The position numbers and the translations under genes are program-made. Below, in pieces: positions 1 to 5,738 of a stretch of 7,321 nt of DNA (position 1 is the first letter of the stretch; every line of letters begins with the position of its first letter). The DNA comes from Paracoccaceae bacterium (lineage in GTDB: Bacteria > Pseudomonadota > Alphaproteobacteria > Rhodobacterales > Rhodobacteraceae). Location of the stretch: the NCBI GenBank assembly GCA_030626365.1, contig DAOUPC010000141.1, forward strand, positions 1 through 7,321, in the 5' to 3' direction. The notes beneath the pieces are model-generated. The model worked only from the letters and a program-made list of their open reading frames with translations. It had not been told where the DNA came from and searched no databases.

Positions 1-565
1 CGTATCCGACGAGGTCGGCCAGAAACTGGTTGATCGTATTCTATGGTGGGAAAACTATACCGCCACCAACAATGCCGAGATGAACAATAACCCCTCGCCC
101 GGCAACAAACGTGGCGGATTGACGACGATCCTGGAAAAGTCGCTGGGGGCGGTGGCCAAGGGCGGTCTGGCCCCGCTGGCGGATGTTTACCGTTTCGCAG
201 ATCCGGCGACCACGCGCGGGTTCGTGTTCATGGACAGCACCTGATACGACCCATGTTCCGTCACCGTCCAGATCGCGTCCGGGGCAACATTGATCGCCTT
301 CACCACCGGGCGCGGATCGGTTTCGGGCTTTATGCCCACGCCCTGCATCAAGCTGGCGACCAATTCGGACATGTACGGGCGCATGACCGGGGACATGGAC
401 ATCAACTGTGGCGACATCGTAACCGATGGCGTGTCACTGGCCGAAAAAGGCGATGAGATTTTCGAGGTCTTCCTGCGCATCGCATCAGGCGAGCAGTCAA
501 AAAGTGAACAGCTTGGCTTTGGCGGGGCGGAATTTGTGCCCTGGCAACTGGGCGTGGTTCTTTGA
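1..565 (+). pseudogene. UxaA-family hydrolase (altronate/galactarate dehydratase-like), C-terminal part, broken by an in-frame stop
   Basis: Read from base 2, the frame gives 80 residues, a TGA at 242-244, then 106 more residues in the same frame to TGA at 563-565. Both halves match the C-terminal region of sugar-acid dehydratases of the UxaA/GarD family. Before the stop are NPSPGNKRGG, EKSLG and FMDST. After it are YDP, FTTGRGS, IKLATN, DMDINCG and a terminal EFVPWQLG. Known members dehydrate altronate or galactarate; relatives such as SuyB remove sulfite from sulfolactate. From family memory the motif at the break is FMD-x-PGYDP, so TGA replaces a Gly codon (GGA to TGA is one G-to-T change). 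The next motif, normally SVTG, reads SVTV, which also differs by one base. The 5' part lies outside the window. As written the product would lack its last 106 residues. I call it a pseudogene; a base error in the sequence is the main alternative. The substrate cannot be told from this fragment. Confidence 0.75.
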
Positions 566-575
566 AATAGCCAAC

Positions 576-609
576 CCCGACCGGACGGACAAACCAATGG
601 CCGGTTGGG
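576..609. terminator. Putative shared terminator hairpin between convergent genes
   Basis: The 52-base gap between the end of the UxaA-family gene (565) and the end of tauC (618) holds an inverted repeat: CCCGACCGG at 576-584 and CCGGTTGGG at 601-609. It gives a 9-bp stem with one G-T pair and a 16-base loop. On the plus strand only a short TTT at 613-615 follows, so it is a weak intrinsic terminator at best. Its position between two converging genes fits a bidirectional terminator. Confidence 0.4.
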
Positions 610-617
610 TGGGTTTC

Positions 618-1889
618 TCAGGCCTTGCCTTTCCAGGGAACCATCGTGCGTTCGGCCCAGCGCATCAGCATGTCGATACCAAAACCGATGACACCGATCA
701 GGATAATTCCCATGATCACGATATCGGTGTTCTGGAATTTCGAGGCCACCATAATCATCATCCCCGCGCCCTTTTCCGCCGCCACCAGTTCCGCCGCCAC
801 AACCGTGCCCCAGCAGACCCCCATCGCCACCCGTGCCCCGGTAAAAATCTCGGGCAGGCTGTTGGGGACGATCACATAGCGCATGATCTGCGCCTTGCTG
901 GCCCCCAGCGAATAGGCCGCGTGAACCTTGCTGATATTGACCCCCGACACGCCGGCACGCGCGGCAATTGCCATGATCCAGAGGGCGGCCAGAAACAGCA
1001 GGATGATCTTGCCTGTCTCTCCGATGCCGGCCCAGATGATTACCAGCGGGATCAGCGCCAGCGGCGGCACCGGGCGCATAAATTCGACGATCGGGTCAAA
1101 CCAGCCGCGAAACCAGTTGCTTAGCCCCATCGCATAGCCCAGCGGTATCCCCACCATCGCCCCGAAAAAGAACCCGACCACAACCCGCATCAGCGAATAC
1201 CCCAGATGTTGCCACAGGGTCGATCCGCGAAAGCCTTCGGTGGCTATCTCGGCCAGGCGGGTGGCCACGGCCTCGGGGGAGGGCAGCCAGATGGGCTCCA
1301 TCTGCCAGCCCTTGGTTGGGACAAAGTTCAGCGTGCCCTTGGGCGACATGCCCACCCGGCCAAATTCGGTCATGACCGTACCGCCCGGTTCGATCGCCTG
1401 ACCGTTGACTTGTGTAATTCTGGCCCCGTCCTTGCGGCCCAACGCATCATTCTTGTCGACCCGGATCAGGCCGCTGCGCCAGATTGAAATGGTGGCGGAA
1501 TCATTGTTGGCCCAGCCATCCCCCGGTTCGATCTCTGGGGGGGATACCTCTTGGCCGTGCGGATGCACCAATACGGTTACCGTGGCCGTGTCACGCGCAC
1601 CATCCGGTGTCTCGGCGGTGTATTCGAACGTGGCGATCCCCTTGAACGGTCCCGGCGCGTGCAAAAACGATGGCAAAAGAACCGACCCGGTGAACATGCC
1701 CCACAGCACAAAGATGCTGAGAATTGAAATCACACTGGCCGTCCGGTCTGGCGAAACCGCGCTTTCGTCACCAAACGTCACAGTCTTGAGCGAGGTATAA
1801 TCCGTACTGCGCCCCGCCCGGCGCACCACATTATGCACGATGTAATAGGCGGCGATAAAGATCACTGTGTATATCACAAACGGGATCAT
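618..1889 (-). CDS. tauC: Taurine ABC transporter permease TauC, extended form with a periplasmic insert
   Basis: Membrane subunit of the taurine importer, 423 residues. The start is the ATG at 1889-1887, which overlaps the tauB stop in ATGA and has GAGGA about 7 bases upstream. A start further upstream would only translate tauB out of frame. Residues about 200-423 align with E. coli TauC: WLPSPEAV (201-208), TLWQHL (224-229), RPVPPLALIPL (272-282), GIGETGKI (288-295), the EAA loop that contacts the ATPase (HAAYSLGA to PNSLPE, 323-347), AAELVAA (365-371) and a VPWKGKA end. E. coli TauC has about 275 residues, so this protein carries about 150 extra. The extra parts are a first hydrophobic helix (about 2-21), a basic loop (VVRRAGR), a second helix (about 52-72) that matches E. 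coli TM1, and a polar segment (about 78-195) inserted before the WLPSP motif on the periplasmic side. The segment contains FEYTAETPDGARDTATVTVLV-like and VNGQAIEPGGTV stretches typical of cadherin/VCBS-like folds. The permease call is firm; the insert fold is inference. Confidence 0.9.
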   Translation of the reverse strand: MIPFVIYTVIFIAAYYIVHNVVRRAGRSTDYTSLKTVTFGDESAVSPDRTASVISILSIFVLWGMFTGSVLLPSFLHAPGPFKGIATFEYTAETPDGARDTATVTVLVHPHGQEVSPPEIEPGDGWANNDSATISIWRSGLIRVDKNDALGRKDGARITQVNGQAIEPGGTVMTEFGRVGMSPKGTLNFVPTKGWQMEPIWLPSPEAVATRLAEIATEGFRGSTLWQHLGYSLMRVVVGFFFGAMVGIPLGYAMGLSNWFRGWFDPIVEFMRPVPPLALIPLVIIWAGIGETGKIILLFLAALWIMAIAARAGVSGVNISKVHAAYSLGASKAQIMRYVIVPNSLPEIFTGARVAMGVCWGTVVAAELVAAEKGAGMMIMVASKFQNTDIVIMGIILIGVIGFGIDMLMRWAERTMVPWKGKA

Positions 1890-2692
1890 GATGCGTCCTC
1901 GGACCGGCCCATGATCTCTTCTTCCATGTTCCAGATCATGTTCAGTATCTCTTCGCGGGTTGATGTGTATTCGGGGTGCTTTTTCACCTCGCGCAGGTCT
2001 GCATCCACGCCCATCTCGGCGAATGGCAGGCGGTATTCCTTGTGAATGCGCCCCGGTCTGGGGGCCATTACGATCAACCGTTCGCCCAGCAACAGCGCCT
2101 CTTCGACCGAATGGGTGATCAGAATGATCGTCTTGCCGGTTTCTTTCCACAGTTTCAGAACCAGCGACTGCATCTTTTCACGGGTCAGCGCATCCAGCGC
2201 GCCCAGCGGTTCATCCATCAAAATCACATCCGGGTCATTGGCCAGACAACGCGCCAGCGCCACGCGCTGCTGCATCCCGCCCGACAATTCGTAAACCGCT
2301 TTGTCCTTGAAACCCTGCAACCCCACCACATCCAGAAGGTGGTCAACGATCCCGGCCTTTTCGGCCTTTGGCATGTTCTTCATCGACGGACCAAAGCCGA
2401 CATTCTGCCGCACATCCATCCATTCAAACAATGCACCCTGCTGAAACACCATGCCGCGTTCCGCATCCGGTCCCCGCACCACACGCCCGTTCAGCATGAT
2501 CTGCCCGCCGGTAGGGGCCAGAAACCCGGCAACAATGTTCAGCAACGTGGTCTTGCCACACCCCGAGGGGCCCAGCACGCTCATCAGTTCACCGGGTTTC
2601 AGGGTCAGCGTCACATCCTTGAGCGCCTGAACAGACGTGCCGTTCACCAGATCAAAACGCATGGAAATATTATCGATCTCTAACCCGGACAT
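1886..2692 (-). CDS. tauB: Taurine ABC transporter ATP-binding protein TauB
   Basis: Cytoplasmic ATPase that drives taurine import through TauC, 268 residues, close to the usual 255-265. All ABC ATPase motifs are intact: Walker A GPSGCGKTT (41-49), Q-loop FQQ (83-85), signature LSGGMQQR (136-143), Walker B VILMDEP (156-162), D-loop GALDAL (164-169) and H-loop ITHS (192-195). The wording matches the nitrate/sulfonate/taurine (SsuB/TauB) subfamily, for example DEPLGALDALTR and LLGERLIVMAPRPGRI. The start at 2692 (MSGLEIDN) is preferred because GAGGCGGA lies directly upstream. An in-frame ATG at 2767 would add 25 residues rich in Cys, with no homology that I recognise. The stop overlaps the tauC start by 4 bases, which implies translational coupling. 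Calling it tauB rather than ssuB rests on TauA, TauC and tpa nearby. Confidence 0.93.
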   Translation of the reverse strand: MSGLEIDNISMRFDLVNGTSVQALKDVTLTLKPGELMSVLGPSGCGKTTLLNIVAGFLAPTGGQIMLNGRVVRGPDAERGMVFQQGALFEWMDVRQNVGFGPSMKNMPKAEKAGIVDHLLDVVGLQGFKDKAVYELSGGMQQRVALARCLANDPDVILMDEPLGALDALTREKMQSLVLKLWKETGKTIILITHSVEEALLLGERLIVMAPRPGRIHKEYRLPFAEMGVDADLREVKKHPEYTSTREEILNMIWNMEEEIMGRSEDAS

Positions 2693-2769
2693 TCCGCCTC
2701 TTTCCATAAATGACCCAACCCCACACATGCAAAAACAGCCCGCATGGACCGAAAGAGAGCAGGCCACAT

Positions 2770-2804
2770 CCGGCCCGGCAACACAAGACGCGCTGCCGGG
2801 CCGG
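2770..2804. repeat. Strong GC hairpin in the tauA-tauB intercistronic gap
   Basis: CCGGCCCGGCA (2770-2780) and TGCCGGGCCGG (2794-2804) form a perfect 11-bp stem with a 13-base loop. It lies about 12 bases past the tauA stop in the 123-base gap before tauB. No T-tract follows in the direction of transcription. In operons that encode a binding protein first, such hairpins often protect the upstream mRNA or cause partial termination, so that binding protein is made in excess of the membrane parts. That role is inferred here. Confidence 0.65.
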
Positions 2805-2815
2805 TTGGTCTGGTA

Positions 2816-3826
2816 TTACATTTCGCTGGCAGCTTTCAGCGGTCCGGTATTCACCGCATTGTCATAGCTGCCCAGGGCCGCATCAATGCTGCCTGCCTCG
2901 ACAAACACATCCGCCACGCCCTTCATGAAGGTCTGGCTTCCGCCGCCAAGCCACTTGTCAGACAACTGATCCGCCACGCCGGGAAAGATGAAGGTCGCCA
3001 TGGTTTCGGCTGTTGCGTCCTCGTCCATGCCGGCATCCTTGGCAATCACCGGGATCATCTCAGCGGCGTGACTGCCACTGTTCCACATCTCGTTGGCATC
3101 CGCCGTCACCTTCAGGAACTTGGCCAACAGGTCACCCTCTTCGGCGACAAATGCCGCTGGCGCACTGGTCACGTCAAACACCAGAATACCAAGGGCTTCC
3201 TTTTCCGCCCCGGTCAGCAGCACATTGCCATGCTCTTTCATCCGGCGCAGCGATCCGCCCCAGCCACAGGCCATATCAACACTGGCCTGCGCCAATGCGG
3301 CGGCCCCTTCGGGCGGGGCCATGTCAACGATGGTCAGGCTGCCCAAATCAACGCCAAAATGGGTCATCTGTTTAAGGAACCCGTAATGCGCCGCCGTGCC
3401 CAAAGGCACCGCCACTTTCTTGCCCGCCAGTTCCCCGGCTGAACTTTGGTCAATTTCGTGGCTGGCGTGAACCACGCAATTGTCGTTATCGGCATAGGAC
3501 ACGGCCACATCGACAATCTGCAAATCCTGCCCGGCACTGACCGCAACCACAAACGGCGGCACACCCTGGCTGACGCTGATCTGCACATCGCCAGATGCCA
3601 TTGCCGCGCTCATTGCCGTGCCGGTGGCAAAGCTGACCCAGCTAACCTTGACGCCCATCTCTTTGTCATAGGTGCCCTGCTCTTTGGCGTATTGAAATGG
3701 CATCGGCCACTCCAGAAAATACCCGACTGTAATCTCTCCGCTTTCGCTGCCTGCCGTTGCGGGCAATGCCCCTGTCAACATTGTCAGTGCAGCCACGGTT
3801 CCCATCAATCTGCTTGCCAAAATCAT
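2816..3826 (-). CDS. tauA: Taurine ABC transporter periplasmic substrate-binding protein TauA
   Basis: Periplasmic binding protein that captures taurine and delivers it to TauBC, 336 residues. The start at 3826 is chosen because AGGGGA lies about 7 bases upstream and because the protein then opens with a classic Sec signal peptide: MILASR, a hydrophobic stretch (about 7-20), and an ATA cleavage site after residue 25. An in-frame ATG at 3868 would put 14 polar residues ahead of the signal. The mature part follows the TauA/SsuA/NMT1 pattern: ITVGYFLEWPMP (32-43), ASGDVQI (77-83), LAGKKVAVPLGTAAHYGFL (133-151) and VDMACGWGGSLRRM (183-196). The GKKVAVP and HYGFL stretches correspond to GKRIAVP and HYSLL in E. 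coli TauA as I recall it. It is the first gene of a minus-strand operon with tauB and tauC, divergent from tpa. Taurine as the ligand is supported by tpa next door; another sulfonate cannot be excluded. Confidence 0.92.
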   Translation of the reverse strand: MILASRLMGTVAALTMLTGALPATAGSESGEITVGYFLEWPMPFQYAKEQGTYDKEMGVKVSWVSFATGTAMSAAMASGDVQISVSQGVPPFVVAVSAGQDLQIVDVAVSYADNDNCVVHASHEIDQSSAGELAGKKVAVPLGTAAHYGFLKQMTHFGVDLGSLTIVDMAPPEGAAALAQASVDMACGWGGSLRRMKEHGNVLLTGAEKEALGILVFDVTSAPAAFVAEEGDLLAKFLKVTADANEMWNSGSHAAEMIPVIAKDAGMDEDATAETMATFIFPGVADQLSDKWLGGGSQTFMKGVADVFVEAGSIDAALGSYDNAVNTGPLKAASEM

Positions 3827-4109
3827 GTCACTTTCCCCTGTTTTGTACTTTGTAATATTCAAGTTCACGTCCGGATTCGCAGCCAGGTTCCGCAGGCGGA
3901 CCCCACCCCCGGCGATATCCCCGGTACACGCCCGTAACGTCTGCGTTCAATCCGAGCCGATATTACCGACCCAATCAACAGTTATCGCAGGATTTTGGCT
4001 GATCTTGCAGAAGGCAAAGCGCGGCTTTCAAAATCTCAAACCCGGATTTTCCCCGCTTTTTCCGATACCTGGGAATATGCCCGGCCCATTTTATGCCTGA
4101 CGCCCAAGT

Positions 4110-4143
4110 ATCTGGACCTAAATTTTGGCGCATCTGGACCTAT
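4110..4143 (+). promoter_or_regulatory. Paired direct repeats resembling TauR boxes upstream of tpa
   Basis: The 11-mer ATCTGGACCTA occurs exactly twice, at 4110-4120 and 4132-4142, 22 bp apart start to start (two helical turns). The first copy reads CTGGACCTAA and the second CTGGACCTAT. From memory, Rhodobacter capsulatus TauR, a MocR/GntR-type activator with an aminotransferase-like domain, binds direct repeats of CTGGACYTAA in front of tpa. The first copy fits that consensus fully and the second misses only the last base. The boxes end 101 bases before the tpa ATG. A TATAAC at 4141-4146 resembles a -10 element, but no good -35 accompanies it, so the transcription start is left open. No tauR gene lies in the window. 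Confidence 0.75.
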
Positions 4144-4177
4144 AACACCTCAAAATTTTGGCGTCTTTGGATACAAA
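4121..4177 (+). repeat. Imperfect 33-bp tandem module with AATTTTGGCG, overlapping the TauR-like boxes
   Basis: AATTTTGGCG is present at 4121-4130 and 4154-4163, exactly 33 bp apart (about three helical turns). Each copy is followed at the same distance by a TGGA core: ATCTGGACC after the first, and the degenerate TTTGGATACAAA (4166-4177) after the second. The second core would be a third, weak TauR-like half-site, placed 22 and then 33 bp along the same helix face. The repeats are seen directly; their joint function is inferred. Confidence 0.55.
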
Positions 4178-4243
4178 GACCGACTCTGTTCAGGCCCGCC
4201 CTTTTCAGAGCACACCCAACACGCAGAACTGAAAGGATATGAC

Positions 4244-5641
4244 ATGGACGGCACGTTCAATGAAAATGACATCTCGGATGTGGTTGCGGCCGACAAGGCG
4301 CATATCTGGCACCACCTGATCCAGCACAAACAGTTTGAGACCAATGATCCGCGTATCATCCTTGAGGGCAAGGGAATGCGGGTCTGGGACCAGAACGGCA
4401 AGGAATATCTGGACGCGGTATCGGGTGGCGTGTGGACGGTGAATGTGGGCTATGGCCGCGAAAGCATCGCCAAGGCGGTCTATGACCAGTTGATGAAACT
4501 GTGCTATTTTGCCCAGTCTGCGGGGTCGATCCCCGGTTCGCGCTATGCCAAAAAGCTGATTGAAAAGATGCCGGGAATGTCCCGCGTCTATTACACCAAC
4601 TCTGGTTCCGAGGCGAACGAGAAGGTGTTCAAGATGGTGCGCCAGATCTCGCACAAAAACCACGGCGGGCGGAAATACAAGATCCTGTACCGCGACCGCG
4701 ACTATCACGGCGGCACGCTGGCCACCATGTCGGCGGGCGGTCAGGATGAACGGGTGGTTCAGTATGGCCCGCTGGCACCGGGGTTCATCCGCGTGCCGCA
4801 TTGCATGCAATACCGCGCCCACGAACAGGGCTGGGACGGGCTGACCAGCGAAGAATACGGGCTGCGCGCCGCCAATGCGATCGAAGAGGTGATCCTGCGC
4901 GAGGGGGCCGATACCATCGGGCTGTTGTGCCTTGAACCGGTCACCGCAGGTGGCGGCGTCATCACCCCGCCCCTGGGATATTGGGAGCGGGTGCAAGAGA
5001 TTTGCACCAAATACGACATCCTGCTGCACATCGACGAGGTGGTCTGCGGCGTGGGGCGTACCGGCACCTGGTTTGGGTATCAGCAGTACGGCATCAAGCC
5101 CGATTTCGTAACCATGGCCAAGGGCGTGGCGTCCGGGTACGCGGCGATTGCCCTGTGCGTGACGACGGAAAAAGTGTTCGATATGTTCAAGGATGATGCC
5201 AGCGATCCGCTGGGCTATTTCCGCGACATTTCAACCTTTGGGGGCTGCACCGCCGGCCCGGCGGCGGCGCTGGAAAACATGCGCATCATCGAGGATGAAA
5301 ACCTGCTGGAGAACTGCAACACCATGGGCGCGCGCATGATGGGCAATTTGCAGGCGCTGATGGAAAAGCACAAAGTCATCGGTGACGTGCGCGGCAAGGG
5401 GTTGTTCCTGGGGGCCGAACTGGTGGCCGACCGGACCAGCAAGCAACCAGTGAGCGAGGCACAGATGGCGCAGGTTTCCGCCGATTGCGGCGCGCAGGGG
5501 GTGATCATCGGCACATCAAACCGCTCGGTTCCGGGGCTGAACAATGTGCTGTGCTTCTCGCCTGCGCTGATTGCCACGGCCAACGACATCGACCAGATCA
5601 CCGATGCCGTGGATGGGGCCCTGGGGCGGGTATTCGGATAA
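4244..5641 (+). CDS. tpa: Taurine-pyruvate aminotransferase Tpa
   Basis: A cytoplasmic PLP enzyme that moves the amino group of taurine to pyruvate, giving sulfoacetaldehyde and L-alanine; it is the first step of taurine catabolism by the Tpa-Xsc route. The protein has 465 residues, the usual size of class III (omega-amino acid:pyruvate type) aminotransferases. Visible features are GSEAN (121-125, phosphate binding), DYHGGT (153-158), EPVTAGGGV (231-239), HIDEVVCGVGRTG (262-274) with Asp264 facing the pyridine nitrogen, MAKG with the PLP-binding Lys293, and STFGGCTAGPAAA (330-342). The N-terminus (FNENDISDVVAADKAHIWHHL) closely resembles Paracoccus Tpa as I recall it. The start at 4244 has AAAGGA about 7 bases upstream; longer in-frame versions would run back through the operator repeats. 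It is divergent from tauABC and likely induced by taurine through the upstream boxes. A related beta-alanine or other omega-amino acid transaminase is the alternative, made unlikely by the TauABC genes. Confidence 0.94.
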   Translation: MDGTFNENDISDVVAADKAHIWHHLIQHKQFETNDPRIILEGKGMRVWDQNGKEYLDAVSGGVWTVNVGYGRESIAKAVYDQLMKLCYFAQSAGSIPGSRYAKKLIEKMPGMSRVYYTNSGSEANEKVFKMVRQISHKNHGGRKYKILYRDRDYHGGTLATMSAGGQDERVVQYGPLAPGFIRVPHCMQYRAHEQGWDGLTSEEYGLRAANAIEEVILREGADTIGLLCLEPVTAGGGVITPPLGYWERVQEICTKYDILLHIDEVVCGVGRTGTWFGYQQYGIKPDFVTMAKGVASGYAAIALCVTTEKVFDMFKDDASDPLGYFRDISTFGGCTAGPAAALENMRIIEDENLLENCNTMGARMMGNLQALMEKHKVIGDVRGKGLFLGAELVADRTSKQPVSEAQMAQVSADCGAQGVIIGTSNRSVPGLNNVLCFSPALIATANDIDQITDAVDGALGRVFG

Positions 5642-5650
5642 GAACCGGTG

Positions 5651-5685
5651 CCCCCCACCCTATGGTAAACCGATAGGGTGGGGGG
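5651..5685. terminator. Perfect 13-bp hairpin, probable shared terminator of tpa and fabI
   Basis: CCCCCCACCCTAT (5651-5663) and ATAGGGTGGGGGG (5673-5685) form an uninterrupted stem around a 9-base loop, starting 10 bases past the tpa stop. It lies in the 97-base gap between the converging tpa and fabI genes. The stem is very stable, but neither strand shows a T-tract after it (AAACCC on the plus strand, CACCGG on the minus). It could therefore be a terminator without a U-tract or an mRNA 3'-end stabiliser. Confidence 0.7.
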
Positions 5686-5738
5686 AAACCCACAAACGCT
5701 GCCGGGGTGCCCTTAAGGGGACCGGGTGGCGTGCGCCC

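Larger units (their letters stand above)
3827..4243. other. Divergent tauA/tpa intergenic regulatory region
   Basis: The 417 bases between the two divergent starts contain no ORF with coding character that I can support. The tpa-proximal part (4110-4177) holds repeated operator-like elements, listed separately. The tauA-proximal half (3827-3990) has no copy of the CTGGACCTAA box on either strand, and I could not identify a convincing -35/-10 pair for tauA. A lone ATTTTGGC (3992-3999) followed by ATCTTG resembles the repeat modules near tpa and may be a weak site serving the tauA side. Confidence 0.6.

Noticed and set aside
242..244. TGA as selenocysteine or as a recoded glycine
   Set aside because: The family has Gly here and not Cys or Sec, no obvious SECIS-like stem follows, and TGA ends other genes in the window (tauB, tauC, and this gene itself at 563-565), so global UGA-to-Gly recoding is excluded.
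290..565. A separate small gene starting at TTG 290
   Set aside because: It is simply the in-frame tail of the UxaA-family gene after the stop, with no ribosome binding site seen before 290.
426..1124. Long plus-strand ORF over the uxaA/tauC junction
   Set aside because: It runs through the end of one gene and the antisense of tauC and has the low-complexity His/Arg/Asp composition of a shadow frame.
1886..2150. A longer TauC beginning at 2150 (510 residues)
   Set aside because: The extra 87 residues are an out-of-frame, Arg/Asp/Gly-rich translation of the tauB gene. The ATG at 1889 with its GAGGA site gives a normal coupled start.
2693..2767. A longer TauB beginning at 2767
   Set aside because: The added 25 residues show no family similarity that I can recognise, and the AGGCGGA site sits directly before the ATG at 2692.
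3995..4243. Upstream in-frame extension of tpa from 3995
   Set aside because: It would translate the operator repeats, and it lacks homology to Tpa N-termini; the AAAGGA site and family match both point to 4244.
4205..5029. Long minus-strand ORF (274 codons) inside tpa
   Set aside because: It is antisense to the clearly coding tpa frame, is His/Arg-rich and resembles no family; it reflects the codon bias of tpa on the other strand.
5710..5719. CCCTTAAGGG palindrome just past the fabI stop
   Set aside because: A 10-bp palindrome without loop or repeats elsewhere; too short to call an operator or terminator.
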